From an uncultured Persicobacter sp. (GTDB taxonomy: Bacteria; Bacteroidota; Bacteroidia; Cytophagales; Cyclobacteriaceae), in the NCBI GenBank assembly GCA_947498325.1, contig CANMKE010000023.1, forward strand, positions 20,397-84,396: DNA of 64,000 bases. The letters run 5' to 3'. A model generated the notes under the pieces. It was not told the origin of the DNA and did not search any database. It was given only the letters and a program-made list of their open reading frames with translations. Of the stretch, positions 1-8,216 are shown piece by piece (within the stretch, counting starts at the first letter, position 1; each line of letters starts with the position of its first letter). A program made the translations under genes and the position numbers.

Positions 1-2529
1 GTTGGAACTGACCAAATGACCACGGACTATCTCAGTCCGCAGAATGAAAACTATATGCGTACGGTCAATGTGCGTTTCAGTATCAATCTGAAAAATGACG
101 AGCTTCCTTACGGGCAATTTCATCAAGTGGTCGTTCGCCCTGATGCCAATGGCCATTTTGACGCCCCCATGATCACCTTTGGTCAGCTGTATACTGCCAA
201 AGATGCTGGTGTGAAGGAAAAGCTGGAGCCAGATACCAAAGTAACTTATCAGTTGAACATGAAGCCCGTATTCGATGCGTTTGCAAAGCAGGGATACTAT
301 GTTGATGCTCAGGGAGAGAAGATTTACAAAGAAGATTTTAAAGGGGTATTCATTGCTGGAAACTCTTTCCCTTTGAACGACGATTATGTGAACCTCGGGA
401 ACAGAGGGTTTGAAATGAAAGACCCTGATGGTGACCATATCTATACGATTGACCTGACGATGAATTTCCGTCACCCAGACCGCTATGTAAAAACGGAATG
501 GAAACTGTCTAAAGATATTTCTAATTACCCGCAACTCGAAACGGAATTACCAATCCTGAAAAGCCTTTACGATATGGCTTTGGAGGAAACAGTGTTGCTT
601 TCTGAGCCAGACGGCACCTTCAGAACAGGCGCCAAATGGGATGGTGTCTGGACGCGTGACGTCAGCTATGCCATTACTTTGGGAATGGGAATGGCCGATG
701 TAGAACGTGCCAAAACTTCCCTCAGAAAGAAAGTGAAACGTGGCCGTATTATTCAGGATACAGGTTCTGGTGGTGCTTGGCCAGTGTCATCCGACCGTGT
801 GGTATGGTCGATGGCAGCCTGGGAAATTTATGCGGTTTCTGGCGATCAGCAGTGGCTGAATTATGCCTACAATGTGATCAAGAATTCGGTAGAAGATGAC
901 CGCCATATCATTCTTGATAAAAACACAAACCTCATGCGTGGGGAGTCTTCCTTCCTCGACTGGAGGGTGCAAACCTACCCTCGTTGGATGGACAATGTGG
1001 ATATTTACCACTCTTTGAACCTCGGGACAAATGCGGCGCATTATCGTGCCTATCAGATTCTTGCTGACATGGCAGGGGTGTTGAAAAAAACGGACGATCA
1101 AGCGACTTTCACCAAAGATGCCAAAGTGCTGAAAGAAGCGATTAATAAGCATTTCTGGCTGGAAAATCAGAAATATTACGGTCAGTACCTTTACGGAAGA
1201 CGCCACCGAATTGCCTCAGAAAAATCTGAAGCCCTCGGCGAGGCTTTCACCGTATTGTTCGGTATTGCTGATGGGCAACGCGCGCAGGATGTCATTGCCA
1301 ATACCCCTCAGGTGGTTTACGGTGTGCCATGTGTTTATCCACAAATTCCTGACATGACCCCTTACCACAATGATGGAATCTGGCCTTTTGTGCAGTCGTT
1401 CTGGAACCTTGCCGCCGCTAAAGCGGGTAATGAGCAGGCCGTAGAACATGGTTTGGCAGATATTTACCGTGCTGCAGCTTTATTCCTGACCAATAAAGAG
1501 AATATGGTTGCCAATGACGGAGACTTTATTACCACCCTCAATTCCGACCGTCAGCTTTGGTCTGTGGCAGGTAACCTGGGTATGGTTTATAAATTGTTGT
1601 TCGGTATGCAGGTTTCTCCTCAAGGTAAACTGATGTTCCACCCCTTCATCCCGCAGTCTTTTGCCAATAACATGAAGCTGAAAAACTTCAAACTTCGCAA
1701 AATGTCTTTTGATATTTCCATCAGTGGTTATGGCAATCAGATCAAATCATTTAAAGTAGATGGCAAGCCTTCGGAAGCCCACGATATTGATTTGAGTGGC
1801 ACAGGAAACCATACGGTAGAAATCGTGATGGCCAACAACGCACTGCCTAAGCAGCAAATTAACGTGGTGGAAAATCATTACCATTTACCAAAGCCTGACG
1901 CGCAGATCAAAGCAGGTAAATTTTCATGGGCTCCTGTGAAGGGGGCGAAATCCTACGAGGTGTTCATTGACGGAAAATCTCAGGGAAAAACCACCGAAAC
2001 TTCAGTGGCGACTGATCAGCATATGAAAGAATACACCGTGCGGGCGATTGACAGCAAGGGCTTTGCATCTTTCTTGTCGGAACCTGTGTTGAGCAATGAA
2101 AAACAGCTGACAGTTTACAAAATGCGCAGCTATGCCCGTGATAGAAAGCAGGCAATCAGCAAGGCATTACCACAGATGATCGACCTGACGAAAAAGCGAA
2201 ATACACACCTCAAATGGGCTGTTAAGGCACCTCAGGCAGGGAAATATTTCATCTGGTTTGATTACGCCAATGGCTCAGGCCCTTGGAACACTGATAATAA
2301 ATGTGCCACCCGTACGCTATCCATCAATGGGCAGGAGATTTCGCCAATTGTGATGGCGCAGCGCGGAACCGACGAATGGGCAAGTGTAGGGCAGACCAAC
2401 ATTATTGAAGTGCAGTTGAAGAAGGGGACAAATCATCTGTCACTCGACTTTACACCACATAACGAAAACATGAATGTGGAGGTAAACCGCGCTTTGCTGG
2501 GGAATATGTACTTACAACAGAAAAAATAA
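1..2529 (+). CDS. Six-hairpin glycosidase, 5' end outside the window
   Basis: The reading frame is open from base 1, and the first ATG (base 16) is not convincing as a start because coding runs on upstream, so this is the C-terminal part of a longer secreted enzyme. Residues about 170-560 look like an (alpha/alpha)6-barrel glycosidase: acidic and aromatic motifs WDGVWTRD and GGAWPVSSDR, then alternating helices. This is followed by a fibronectin-III-like stretch (about 625-695) and a beta-rich C-terminal module resembling a CBM35-type carbohydrate-binding domain (about 700-835). No T9SS tail is obvious. I cannot name the GH family; the closest general look is that of GH15/GH63/GH78-type inverting enzymes. 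A strong terminator follows, so it ends its transcript. Glycosidase fold fairly sure; substrate unknown. Confidence 0.75.
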   Translation, partial: VGTDQMTTDYLSPQNENYMRTVNVRFSINLKNDELPYGQFHQVVVRPDANGHFDAPMITFGQLYTAKDAGVKEKLEPDTKVTYQLNMKPVFDAFAKQGYYVDAQGEKIYKEDFKGVFIAGNSFPLNDDYVNLGNRGFEMKDPDGDHIYTIDLTMNFRHPDRYVKTEWKLSKDISNYPQLETELPILKSLYDMALEETVLLSEPDGTFRTGAKWDGVWTRDVSYAITLGMGMADVERAKTSLRKKVKRGRIIQDTGSGGAWPVSSDRVVWSMAAWEIYAVSGDQQWLNYAYNVIKNSVEDDRHIILDKNTNLMRGESSFLDWRVQTYPRWMDNVDIYHSLNLGTNAAHYRAYQILADMAGVLKKTDDQATFTKDAKVLKEAINKHFWLENQKYYGQYLYGRRHRIASEKSEALGEAFTVLFGIADGQRAQDVIANTPQVVYGVPCVYPQIPDMTPYHNDGIWPFVQSFWNLAAAKAGNEQAVEHGLADIYRAAALFLTNKENMVANDGDFITTLNSDRQLWSVAGNLGMVYKLLFGMQVSPQGKLMFHPFIPQSFANNMKLKNFKLRKMSFDISISGYGNQIKSFKVDGKPSEAHDIDLSGTGNHTVEIVMANNALPKQQINVVENHYHLPKPDAQIKAGKFSWAPVKGAKSYEVFIDGKSQGKTTETSVATDQHMKEYTVRAIDSKGFASFLSEPVLSNEKQLTVYKMRSYARDRKQAISKALPQMIDLTKKRNTHLKWAVKAPQAGKYFIWFDYANGSGPWNTDNKCATRTLSINGQEISPIVMAQRGTDEWASVGQTNIIEVQLKKGTNHLSLDFTPHNENMNVEVNRALLGNMYLQQKK

Positions 2530-2579
2530 TTGGGAAGCCTGAAAAACTCAGGCACGACTGATTTTATTGAATTATTAAG

Positions 2580-2607
2580 AGGAGGCTATTCGAGCCTCCT
2601 TTTTTTC
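2580..2607 (+). terminator. Rho-independent terminator of the glycosidase gene
   Basis: Perfect 8-bp stem AGGAGGCT/AGCCTCCT with a 5-nt loop (ATTCG), followed at once by seven T residues. It lies about 50 bases after the glycosidase stop codon and separates it from the TPR protein gene. Confidence 0.9.
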
Positions 2608-2649
2608 GTTCATTATTGTTGGTATCTTTGTTAAAATGATTGATACAAT

Positions 2650-4044
2650 ATGATTAGTTCTGAGAAAATAACCTTTGACCCAATATCGCTTTTTGAAATG
2701 CCTGATGCCATTTCAGAACAGCTTGAAGCGCTTTATGCTGAAATGAACTCCCTGAACGGCATTAAGAAACTGGATCGGGTAATCAATAAGCTTAGAAAAT
2801 TTATAAAGGCACACCCTGCCTACCCACAATCTTACAACTACCTTGCAAGTGCTTACAATATGCAGGGCGAGATGGAAAAGGCAAAGGAGGTCAATGAGCT
2901 GCTGTTCGATCGCTTCCCTGATTATCTTTTTGGACGTGTGGCGCTGGTAAATGGCGACTTTGCGGAGGATTTTTATGAGGATGTAACCTATTTGCTGGGA
3001 GAAAAACTGGAGCTTGATGCTTTGTACCCTGATCGCGATAAATTCCATATTCAGGAAGTGGCTGGCTACTACATGACCGTCGCGCAGTATTTCTTCCTGA
3101 CCGAACAAACGCAACGTTTGGAGCAACTTTATGAGGATATGCACCGAATTTTGCCTGACGAGCCCACCACCATGGAAATCGCCCGACTTTTAGGCGAAGC
3201 AACTCCTGCCCATGATCATGAGCACCCGTCGTTTCCACATGTGCACCACCATTTTGAGCGTTGGCCACAAACAGATCAGGAACCTACTTTTAATTTCCCA
3301 GAACAGATGAAGCAGTTTTATCGCCTCGAGGAAATGGATGAGCAGGAGTGGAAAGCAGTGATGGCACTGGATCGGGAATTACTGATTCAAGACCTGATAC
3401 GCCTTATAGAGGATGGTTTTGTGAGGTTTGAGCATTTTCAAAAAATTGACGAGCAAGATATGGTCGCACGGGCAATTACCATGCTGACTGATTTGCGATA
3501 TGAAGGCGTTTGGCCATATTTCCCGCTGATCGCAATGCAGGATTATGATTTCATCTACTTCTATTTTGGTGATGCCTTGCCGCATTTTGTTAAACGTTAT
3601 GCCGCACTTTGCAAGGGATTGGACCTCGAAAAGTTGGAGGAGTTCCTGATGACGCCTGGTATCGGTGGAATGGTCAAAAGCTTCATGATTCCGATGGTTG
3701 CTTTTCAGGTTTTCCACGGGCATATTGAAAGAACTGAAGTGGAGGCCTGGGTATTGCGCTTGCTTAACAAGCTTTACGATGCCAAGGATGATTCCCAACT
3801 ATGCGATGGTTACTTGAATTCTGGCCTCATTGGACTTGCCACAGACCTGAACATGAAGGATGCCTTACCGCAGGTGAAGAAATTTTTCGATGATGGTTTA
3901 GTAGATCCGAACTTCTCAGGGGATTATGAGGAAGTCGCTTCCTATTTTGAAGTTGAGCACCCTTATACAAACTATCAGCCGAACCTGAATGGTTGGGAGT
4001 TTCTTTTAAATCCTTTGAACATCAATATGGATGATTTCTCCTGA
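2650..4044 (+). CDS. TPR-repeat cytosolic protein of unknown function
   Basis: 464 residues, no signal peptide or membrane segment. Residues about 45-110 form tetratricopeptide-like helix pairs (YNYLASAYNMQGEMEKAKEV), so a protein-protein contact role is likely. Around residues 188-205 there is a histidine- and acid-rich stretch (DHEHPSFPHVHHHFE) that could bind a divalent metal; that is inference. The C-terminal half is helical and rich in acidic and aromatic residues, without a motif I recognise. Terminators on both sides make it monocistronic. The ATG at 2650 is preceded by an AT-rich region without a clear Shine-Dalgarno site, normal for this phylum. Confidence 0.75.
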   Translation: MISSEKITFDPISLFEMPDAISEQLEALYAEMNSLNGIKKLDRVINKLRKFIKAHPAYPQSYNYLASAYNMQGEMEKAKEVNELLFDRFPDYLFGRVALVNGDFAEDFYEDVTYLLGEKLELDALYPDRDKFHIQEVAGYYMTVAQYFFLTEQTQRLEQLYEDMHRILPDEPTTMEIARLLGEATPAHDHEHPSFPHVHHHFERWPQTDQEPTFNFPEQMKQFYRLEEMDEQEWKAVMALDRELLIQDLIRLIEDGFVRFEHFQKIDEQDMVARAITMLTDLRYEGVWPYFPLIAMQDYDFIYFYFGDALPHFVKRYAALCKGLDLEKLEEFLMTPGIGGMVKSFMIPMVAFQVFHGHIERTEVEAWVLRLLNKLYDAKDDSQLCDGYLNSGLIGLATDLNMKDALPQVKKFFDDGLVDPNFSGDYEEVASYFEVEHPYTNYQPNLNGWEFLLNPLNINMDDFS

Positions 4045-4071
4045 TCACAATAAAAAAATAACGATAAATTG

Positions 4072-4100
4072 AAAAGCAGCCTTCGGGCTGTTTTTTTTTT
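4072..4100 (+). terminator. Rho-independent terminator of the TPR gene
   Basis: Stem CAGCC/GGCTG closed by a UUCG-type tetraloop (TTCG), flanked by four A residues 5' and ten T residues 3', just after the TPR gene stop. Confidence 0.9.
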
Positions 4101-4299
4101 GATTAATGCGACAACCTGTAAAGAGCACACACTTTTCCTGGGTGCCGCCTTCATCAAACAGAAAGTGATTTTTTAATCATCGGTAATGATAAAGTGCGCA
4201 CTGAGCGGTTGAATATTTTGTTACCTTAACCTTAATTTTAGGCGTTTAATTTTTCTGTGGGATATCAATCCACGAACATAAATAATGGCGTTGTAAGGG

Positions 4300-4597
4300 T
4301 TGAATGAGAGATAAAGACAGCGGTTGTTCAATTGCTTGACCGCTGAATTTAGAGACTGTCCATTGCTCTCGATAGTCGGTGGGAAATACGGTAACAACCT
4401 ATCGAACAGCCTAAACTACAAGTTGAATGGGAAAAATAGGGGGCTTACTTGTTATTTTTACCTTAAAGGTGAATTAAATTAATATAATTATACTATATTA
4501 AGGGTATGAAATTTTGCATGAACACATTTGTCATGCAATTCATGTGGTAATTTAAGTAAGTGTGTGAGACCCTAACGACCTGTTAGGGTTTTTTTTG
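4300..4597 (+). ncRNA. Candidate structured RNA ending in a terminator
   Basis: No ORF occupies 4101-4560, yet the stretch is full of helices. CAGCGGT (4318-4324) pairs with ACCGCTG (4339-4345). Next comes a three-tier nested helix: TTTAG 4348-4352 with CTAAA 4411-4415, CTGT 4356-4359 with ACAG 4406-4409, CGATAG 4370-4375 with CTATCG 4399-4404. Then TTGCATGA (4514-4521) pairs with TCATGCAA (4531-4538). A plus-strand terminator follows at 4569-4597 although no plus-strand gene ends there. These features together fit an independent small RNA. The 5' end is unknown, and I cannot assign it to 6S, tmRNA or another known family. Confidence 0.35.
4569..4597 (+). terminator. Plus-strand terminator without an upstream ORF
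   Basis: Perfect 8-bp stem ACCCTAAC/GTTAGGGT with a GACCT loop and a T-rich tail on the plus strand. The TAA stop of the minus-strand DUF2892 gene lies close by at 4583-4585, in the sequence shared with the hairpin's 3' arm. On the minus strand there is no T tail, so it reads as a plus-strand terminator. Confidence 0.75.
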
Positions 4598-4840
4598 TTT
4601 CAATACATCCTTTCTTGGCGCTGCAGTTTCTGTGGTCTGGCAACTATTCCAGCCCATCAGGCTATAGAAGTAGCATTTTCCGCTCAAGCTGTTCGCGACC
4701 AACAAACCGGCGCCTACCAACAGCAGTGTGCCCAAATTCCCTGTAACGATATTGCCCAGGTACAAGAATATCATAATGGTGGCGATAATTCCCCGGACGA
4801 TCCGGTCAATCTTGCCCATATTTAACTTTACAGTAGCCAT
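4583..4840 (-). CDS. Small DUF2892 (YgaP-like) inner-membrane protein
   Basis: 85 residues. The N-terminal motif NMGKIDRIVRGIIA and the glycine-rich pair of transmembrane helices (residues about 14-32 and 36-54), followed by CYFYSLMGWNSC, are typical of the DUF2892 family, small two-helix membrane proteins often linked to rhodanese/sulfur chemistry; their function is unsettled. Two cysteines (in GKCYFYSLMGWNSC) match the conserved pair of the family. The lysine-rich C-terminus runs into the terminator-like hairpin. It stands alone on its strand between a candidate RNA and the regulatory region of the propeller regulator. Confidence 0.85.
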   Translation of the reverse strand: MATVKLNMGKIDRIVRGIIATIMIFLYLGNIVTGNLGTLLLVGAGLLVANSLSGKCYFYSLMGWNSCQTTETAAPRKDVLKQKKP

Positions 4841-5067
4841 AGTATAAATTTTTCAACCTATTACAATAAAGTAATAAATCACCAAAACAGATGTCTGCTC
4901 GGCGGCATTTGTGCAGTTGAAAAAGAAAAATTTTGGGGAGTTTGCTCACTCCCCCAATATAATGTGTGTAATGTGGTAATGTGTGTTTGACCCTTCATTC
5001 AGTAATGAACTATTGTCTATACTTGAAAGTAGGAGTTTCGCCCTGAATGCCCTAATTTATTGATGGT

Positions 5068-5112
5068 ACAATAGGGGGTACGCCTTTTCTGACGTGTAAC
5101 AATAGGGGGTAC
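5068..5112. promoter_or_regulatory. Two direct repeats, possible regulator operator
   Basis: The 14-mer ACAATAGGGGGTAC occurs at 5068-5081 and again at 5099-5112, a 31-base step, which is close to three helical turns and would put both sites on one face of the DNA. A partial third copy (AGGGGTACA) lies at about 5158-5166. They sit 140-190 bases upstream of the propeller/LuxR regulator start. Confidence 0.45.
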
Positions 5113-5169
5113 ACAGACTTTAATTTCGCTCTTCATAGCCAAATAGGGCTATTTTTTAGGGGTACATTG

Positions 5170-5235
5170 GGTGGTTGAATTATTTTTTCATATCTTAATT
5201 ATAATAAGTAATATTTTTACAATATCTCAACCACC
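5170..5235. promoter_or_regulatory. Long-armed inverted repeat in the regulator promoter
   Basis: GGTGGTTGA (5170-5178) is exactly repeated in inverse as TCAACCACC (5227-5235), enclosing 48 very AT-rich bases. It ends 19 bases before the ATG at 5255. It could be a paired operator around the promoter or a 5'UTR hairpin. Confidence 0.4.
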
Positions 5236-5254
5236 ACTTAGCTGACAGTTCCCT

Positions 5255-8203
5255 ATGGCATTTTTCTTCTCTCGGCAATTCCCTGTTTTTCTATGCTTTT
5301 GGATGCTCAAATTTAGCTGTTCATTTGCTCAGAGCGACCAAAAGAATCTGATCCGATGGGGAAAGGGGGAGGGGCTTTCCCAAAACGATGTTTTTTGTAT
5401 TCTGCAGAATCGGCAGGGTTTTATGTGGATGGGTACCGAAGAAGGTTTAAATAAATTTGATGGCGCTAATTTCACGCCTTTTCGTCCGCAGCAGGGCGAT
5501 CCTCATGCCTTGGTTTTTCATGGTGTGCGGGCGATGGTGGAAGAAGACAATGGGGTAATCTGGGTAGGCACACTTGCGGGACTGAATTCTTATCAGCCGG
5601 AAAACAACCGCTTCGAAGCCATGGGCGGCGATGTACTCGAACGGGCGGATGTCCGTGCTTTGTGTTTAGATCAGGCAAATAATTTATGGGTGGGGACATC
5701 AGATCAAGGCTTATGGGTGAGGGAACAAGGGGTTTTTAAGACTTACCTGCCAGGCGTTGTTTGTAATAGTTTAATAGAAGACCATGCAGGTAACATTTGG
5801 CTTGGAACCAATAGCGGCCTTTTTTGTAAAGCCGGAAATCGCCCACACTTTGAACCTGTCAGTACTTTCGATCAGTCACAAATTATCAGAACTTTTGCCG
5901 TAGATCAGCAGAATAATCTGTGGATCGGAACTTATAGCGGAGGTCTTTGGAAATTGGCTGAAAATAGTCATGAGGTCGTGGCGCATTACACGACCGAAAA
6001 CGGCCTGAATGCCAATCAGGTGGTGAGCCTTGCCACCGACCATCAGCAGGGCTTATGGATTGGAACCGAAAATCAGGGTTTGCAATTTCTGGATTTGAAA
6101 TCGGAAAAAGCCGCCATCCATACCATTGACGCCACCGAAACGCCCATCCGTTATTCAACCATTACGGCTATTTATGCTGATAATCAGGGGCGGATTTGGC
6201 TTGGTGTTTACGGTAAAGGCATATTTATGCACGATCCTTATCAGCCATTTAAGCAGGTAACCTATGGCCTTCATTTTTCCAAAGGGCTGACACACAGTAG
6301 TGTTCGGTCGGTGCTGAAAATGGGAGACCAATGGCTTTTGGGCACTGATGGCGGGGGGCTGAATGTCTATAACACCCTCAGCGGTAATATTTCCAATCAG
6401 CAACTGCCCGACTTTTCAAGGCATATTCTCTCCCTTGAAAGAGATCAGCAGGGGAATATATGGGTGGGAAGTTATGGGAAAGGCGCCTACCTGTGGAATG
6501 GGCAACGAAACAAGCCGCAAAACTATTCGCATCTTCTTATTGAACATAATGTATGGGCACTGAAGGCAGATTTGTCGGGCGATGGTATGTGGATGGGAAC
6601 CTCCAAAGGCTTATTCTTTCGGTCTTTAGATGGCCGACGGACGGAAAAATATACGCACCAGGAAAATGATGACAAGAGCCTGGGCGATAATGATGTCCGC
6701 GCGCTGATGCAGGACGTTCGCGGGGATTTATGGGTGGGTTCTTTTGGTGGACTGAGCAGGTTTTCCAAAAAAGAACAGCGATTTTATAATTACCCGATTT
6801 CAGTACAAATGGAACGTACCCTTGGCGTGATGAGTATTCTTGAAGATGATCATTTGAATATCTGGGTAGGAACTTTTGGCGGAGGGGTTTTCCGTTTCGA
6901 TCGTTCTACCGAGAAGTTCGAGCCCGTGGAGTCGCTGCGTAATTTGCAAATTTTTTCAATGGTGGCGGGGCAAGATCAGCAGGTATGGATGTCCTCCAAT
7001 GTGGGGATTCACTGTTTTGATCCTCGCAATCAGCAAGTCCGTTTTTTTAATATCCCTCATGACCTGAGCCTCGGGAATTTTAATTATGGCGCAGGCGTTT
7101 GTTTGGAAGATGGTACGATAACCTTCGGAAATACCGAAGGGCTGGTGTTTTTCAACCCTGATGCGGTAGAATTGGACAGCCCTGCAGCACCCGTGCGCTT
7201 CACAAAATTTGAACTGATAGAGAATGTGCCGGAAAATCGGGCCGTATTTATTCAGGAAGGGGAGAAGAATGATGAGGTTCGTTTGTCGGCGGGTGAAAAT
7301 TCATTTACAGTAAACTTTGCCTGCCTCGATTATGGAAATACCCGAAACATTGGTTTTCGGTATCGGGTGGGGGAGTCCAAAGATCAGTGGGTGGACATCG
7401 GTCAGCAGCGGCGGGTAACGTTCACCGATTACCCTTCGGGAGCGCATGAGTTTCACCTGCAGGCTTATTTGATCAATGCACCCGATCAGATGGTCGGCAG
7501 CAGAACCCTTAATATCGACCTTGAACCGCGTTACTACGAAACCATCTATTTTAAAGTGCTGGTTCTTTTGGGCATCATGATGATGATTGCTTTGGCGTGG
7601 CGGATCAAAGAGAAAAACTGGCAACATCAGCAAACGGTGCTTAATTCCAAAGTGGCGGAGCGCACCCGCGCTTTACAGGCACAGAAGGAGCGCCTTCAGT
7701 CGCAAAACAGTGCTTTGGAGAAAGCAGAGCGAGAAAATCATGAATTATTGAAAGCGCAATTTTCTGAAAGGCTGTATTTTCGGGAACGGGAATTAACGGC
7801 CCATACGCTGAATACCATCGCTAAAAATGAGCTGCTCAAACGGGTGAAATCAGATTTGGAGGTCATGGTAAAAAAAGATCAGTCTAAAGCGACTGACATT
7901 AAAGGCGTGTTGCATAAAATTGATGCCAGCCTGGAGATGGAACAGGACTGGAAGACCTTTAACGCCCTTTTTGCCGAGGTGCATCAGGATTTTGTGCATA
8001 ACCTGAAAAGCCAACACCCCGACCTTACAGACTACAATCTGCGCCTCTGTTACCTCTATCGACTGGATCTTTCCTCCAAGGATATCGCCACCACTTTGGG
8101 TATTTCCCTGAACAGTGTAAAAGTGGCCCGACACCGATTGCGCAAGAAGCTGAACCTGTCGGAAGAAGCCGACCTGCTCACCTACTTGCATGGGTTCATG
8201 TAA
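5255..8203 (+). CDS. Propeller sensor fused to LuxR-type HTH, no kinase
   Basis: 982 residues. A signal peptide (about 1-25, ending SFAQ) is followed by repeated two-component-regulator propeller motifs of the type GxIWxGT/NLWVGT (about 35-660, two seven-bladed propellers by length), then a Y_Y_Y-type Ig-like domain (about 690-760), one transmembrane helix (about 765-787), a coiled coil (about 795-850) and a C-terminal LuxR/GerE-like helix-turn-helix (about 925-975, SSKDIATTLGISLNSVKVAR). The periplasmic part probably senses an oligosaccharide or other ligand. Unlike hybrid two-component systems of this phylum it has no histidine kinase or receiver domain, so the signal would pass straight across the membrane to a tethered DNA-binding domain. 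Targets are unknown; the nearest candidates are itself and the converging repeat protein. Confidence 0.9.
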   Translation: MAFFFSRQFPVFLCFWMLKFSCSFAQSDQKNLIRWGKGEGLSQNDVFCILQNRQGFMWMGTEEGLNKFDGANFTPFRPQQGDPHALVFHGVRAMVEEDNGVIWVGTLAGLNSYQPENNRFEAMGGDVLERADVRALCLDQANNLWVGTSDQGLWVREQGVFKTYLPGVVCNSLIEDHAGNIWLGTNSGLFCKAGNRPHFEPVSTFDQSQIIRTFAVDQQNNLWIGTYSGGLWKLAENSHEVVAHYTTENGLNANQVVSLATDHQQGLWIGTENQGLQFLDLKSEKAAIHTIDATETPIRYSTITAIYADNQGRIWLGVYGKGIFMHDPYQPFKQVTYGLHFSKGLTHSSVRSVLKMGDQWLLGTDGGGLNVYNTLSGNISNQQLPDFSRHILSLERDQQGNIWVGSYGKGAYLWNGQRNKPQNYSHLLIEHNVWALKADLSGDGMWMGTSKGLFFRSLDGRRTEKYTHQENDDKSLGDNDVRALMQDVRGDLWVGSFGGLSRFSKKEQRFYNYPISVQMERTLGVMSILEDDHLNIWVGTFGGGVFRFDRSTEKFEPVESLRNLQIFSMVAGQDQQVWMSSNVGIHCFDPRNQQVRFFNIPHDLSLGNFNYGAGVCLEDGTITFGNTEGLVFFNPDAVELDSPAAPVRFTKFELIENVPENRAVFIQEGEKNDEVRLSAGENSFTVNFACLDYGNTRNIGFRYRVGESKDQWVDIGQQRRVTFTDYPSGAHEFHLQAYLINAPDQMVGSRTLNIDLEPRYYETIYFKVLVLLGIMMMIALAWRIKEKNWQHQQTVLNSKVAERTRALQAQKERLQSQNSALEKAERENHELLKAQFSERLYFRERELTAHTLNTIAKNELLKRVKSDLEVMVKKDQSKATDIKGVLHKIDASLEMEQDWKTFNALFAEVHQDFVHNLKSQHPDLTDYNLRLCYLYRLDLSSKDIATTLGISLNSVKVARHRLRKKLNLSEEADLLTYLHGFM

Positions 8204-8216
8204 TCAAAGGTAGTGC

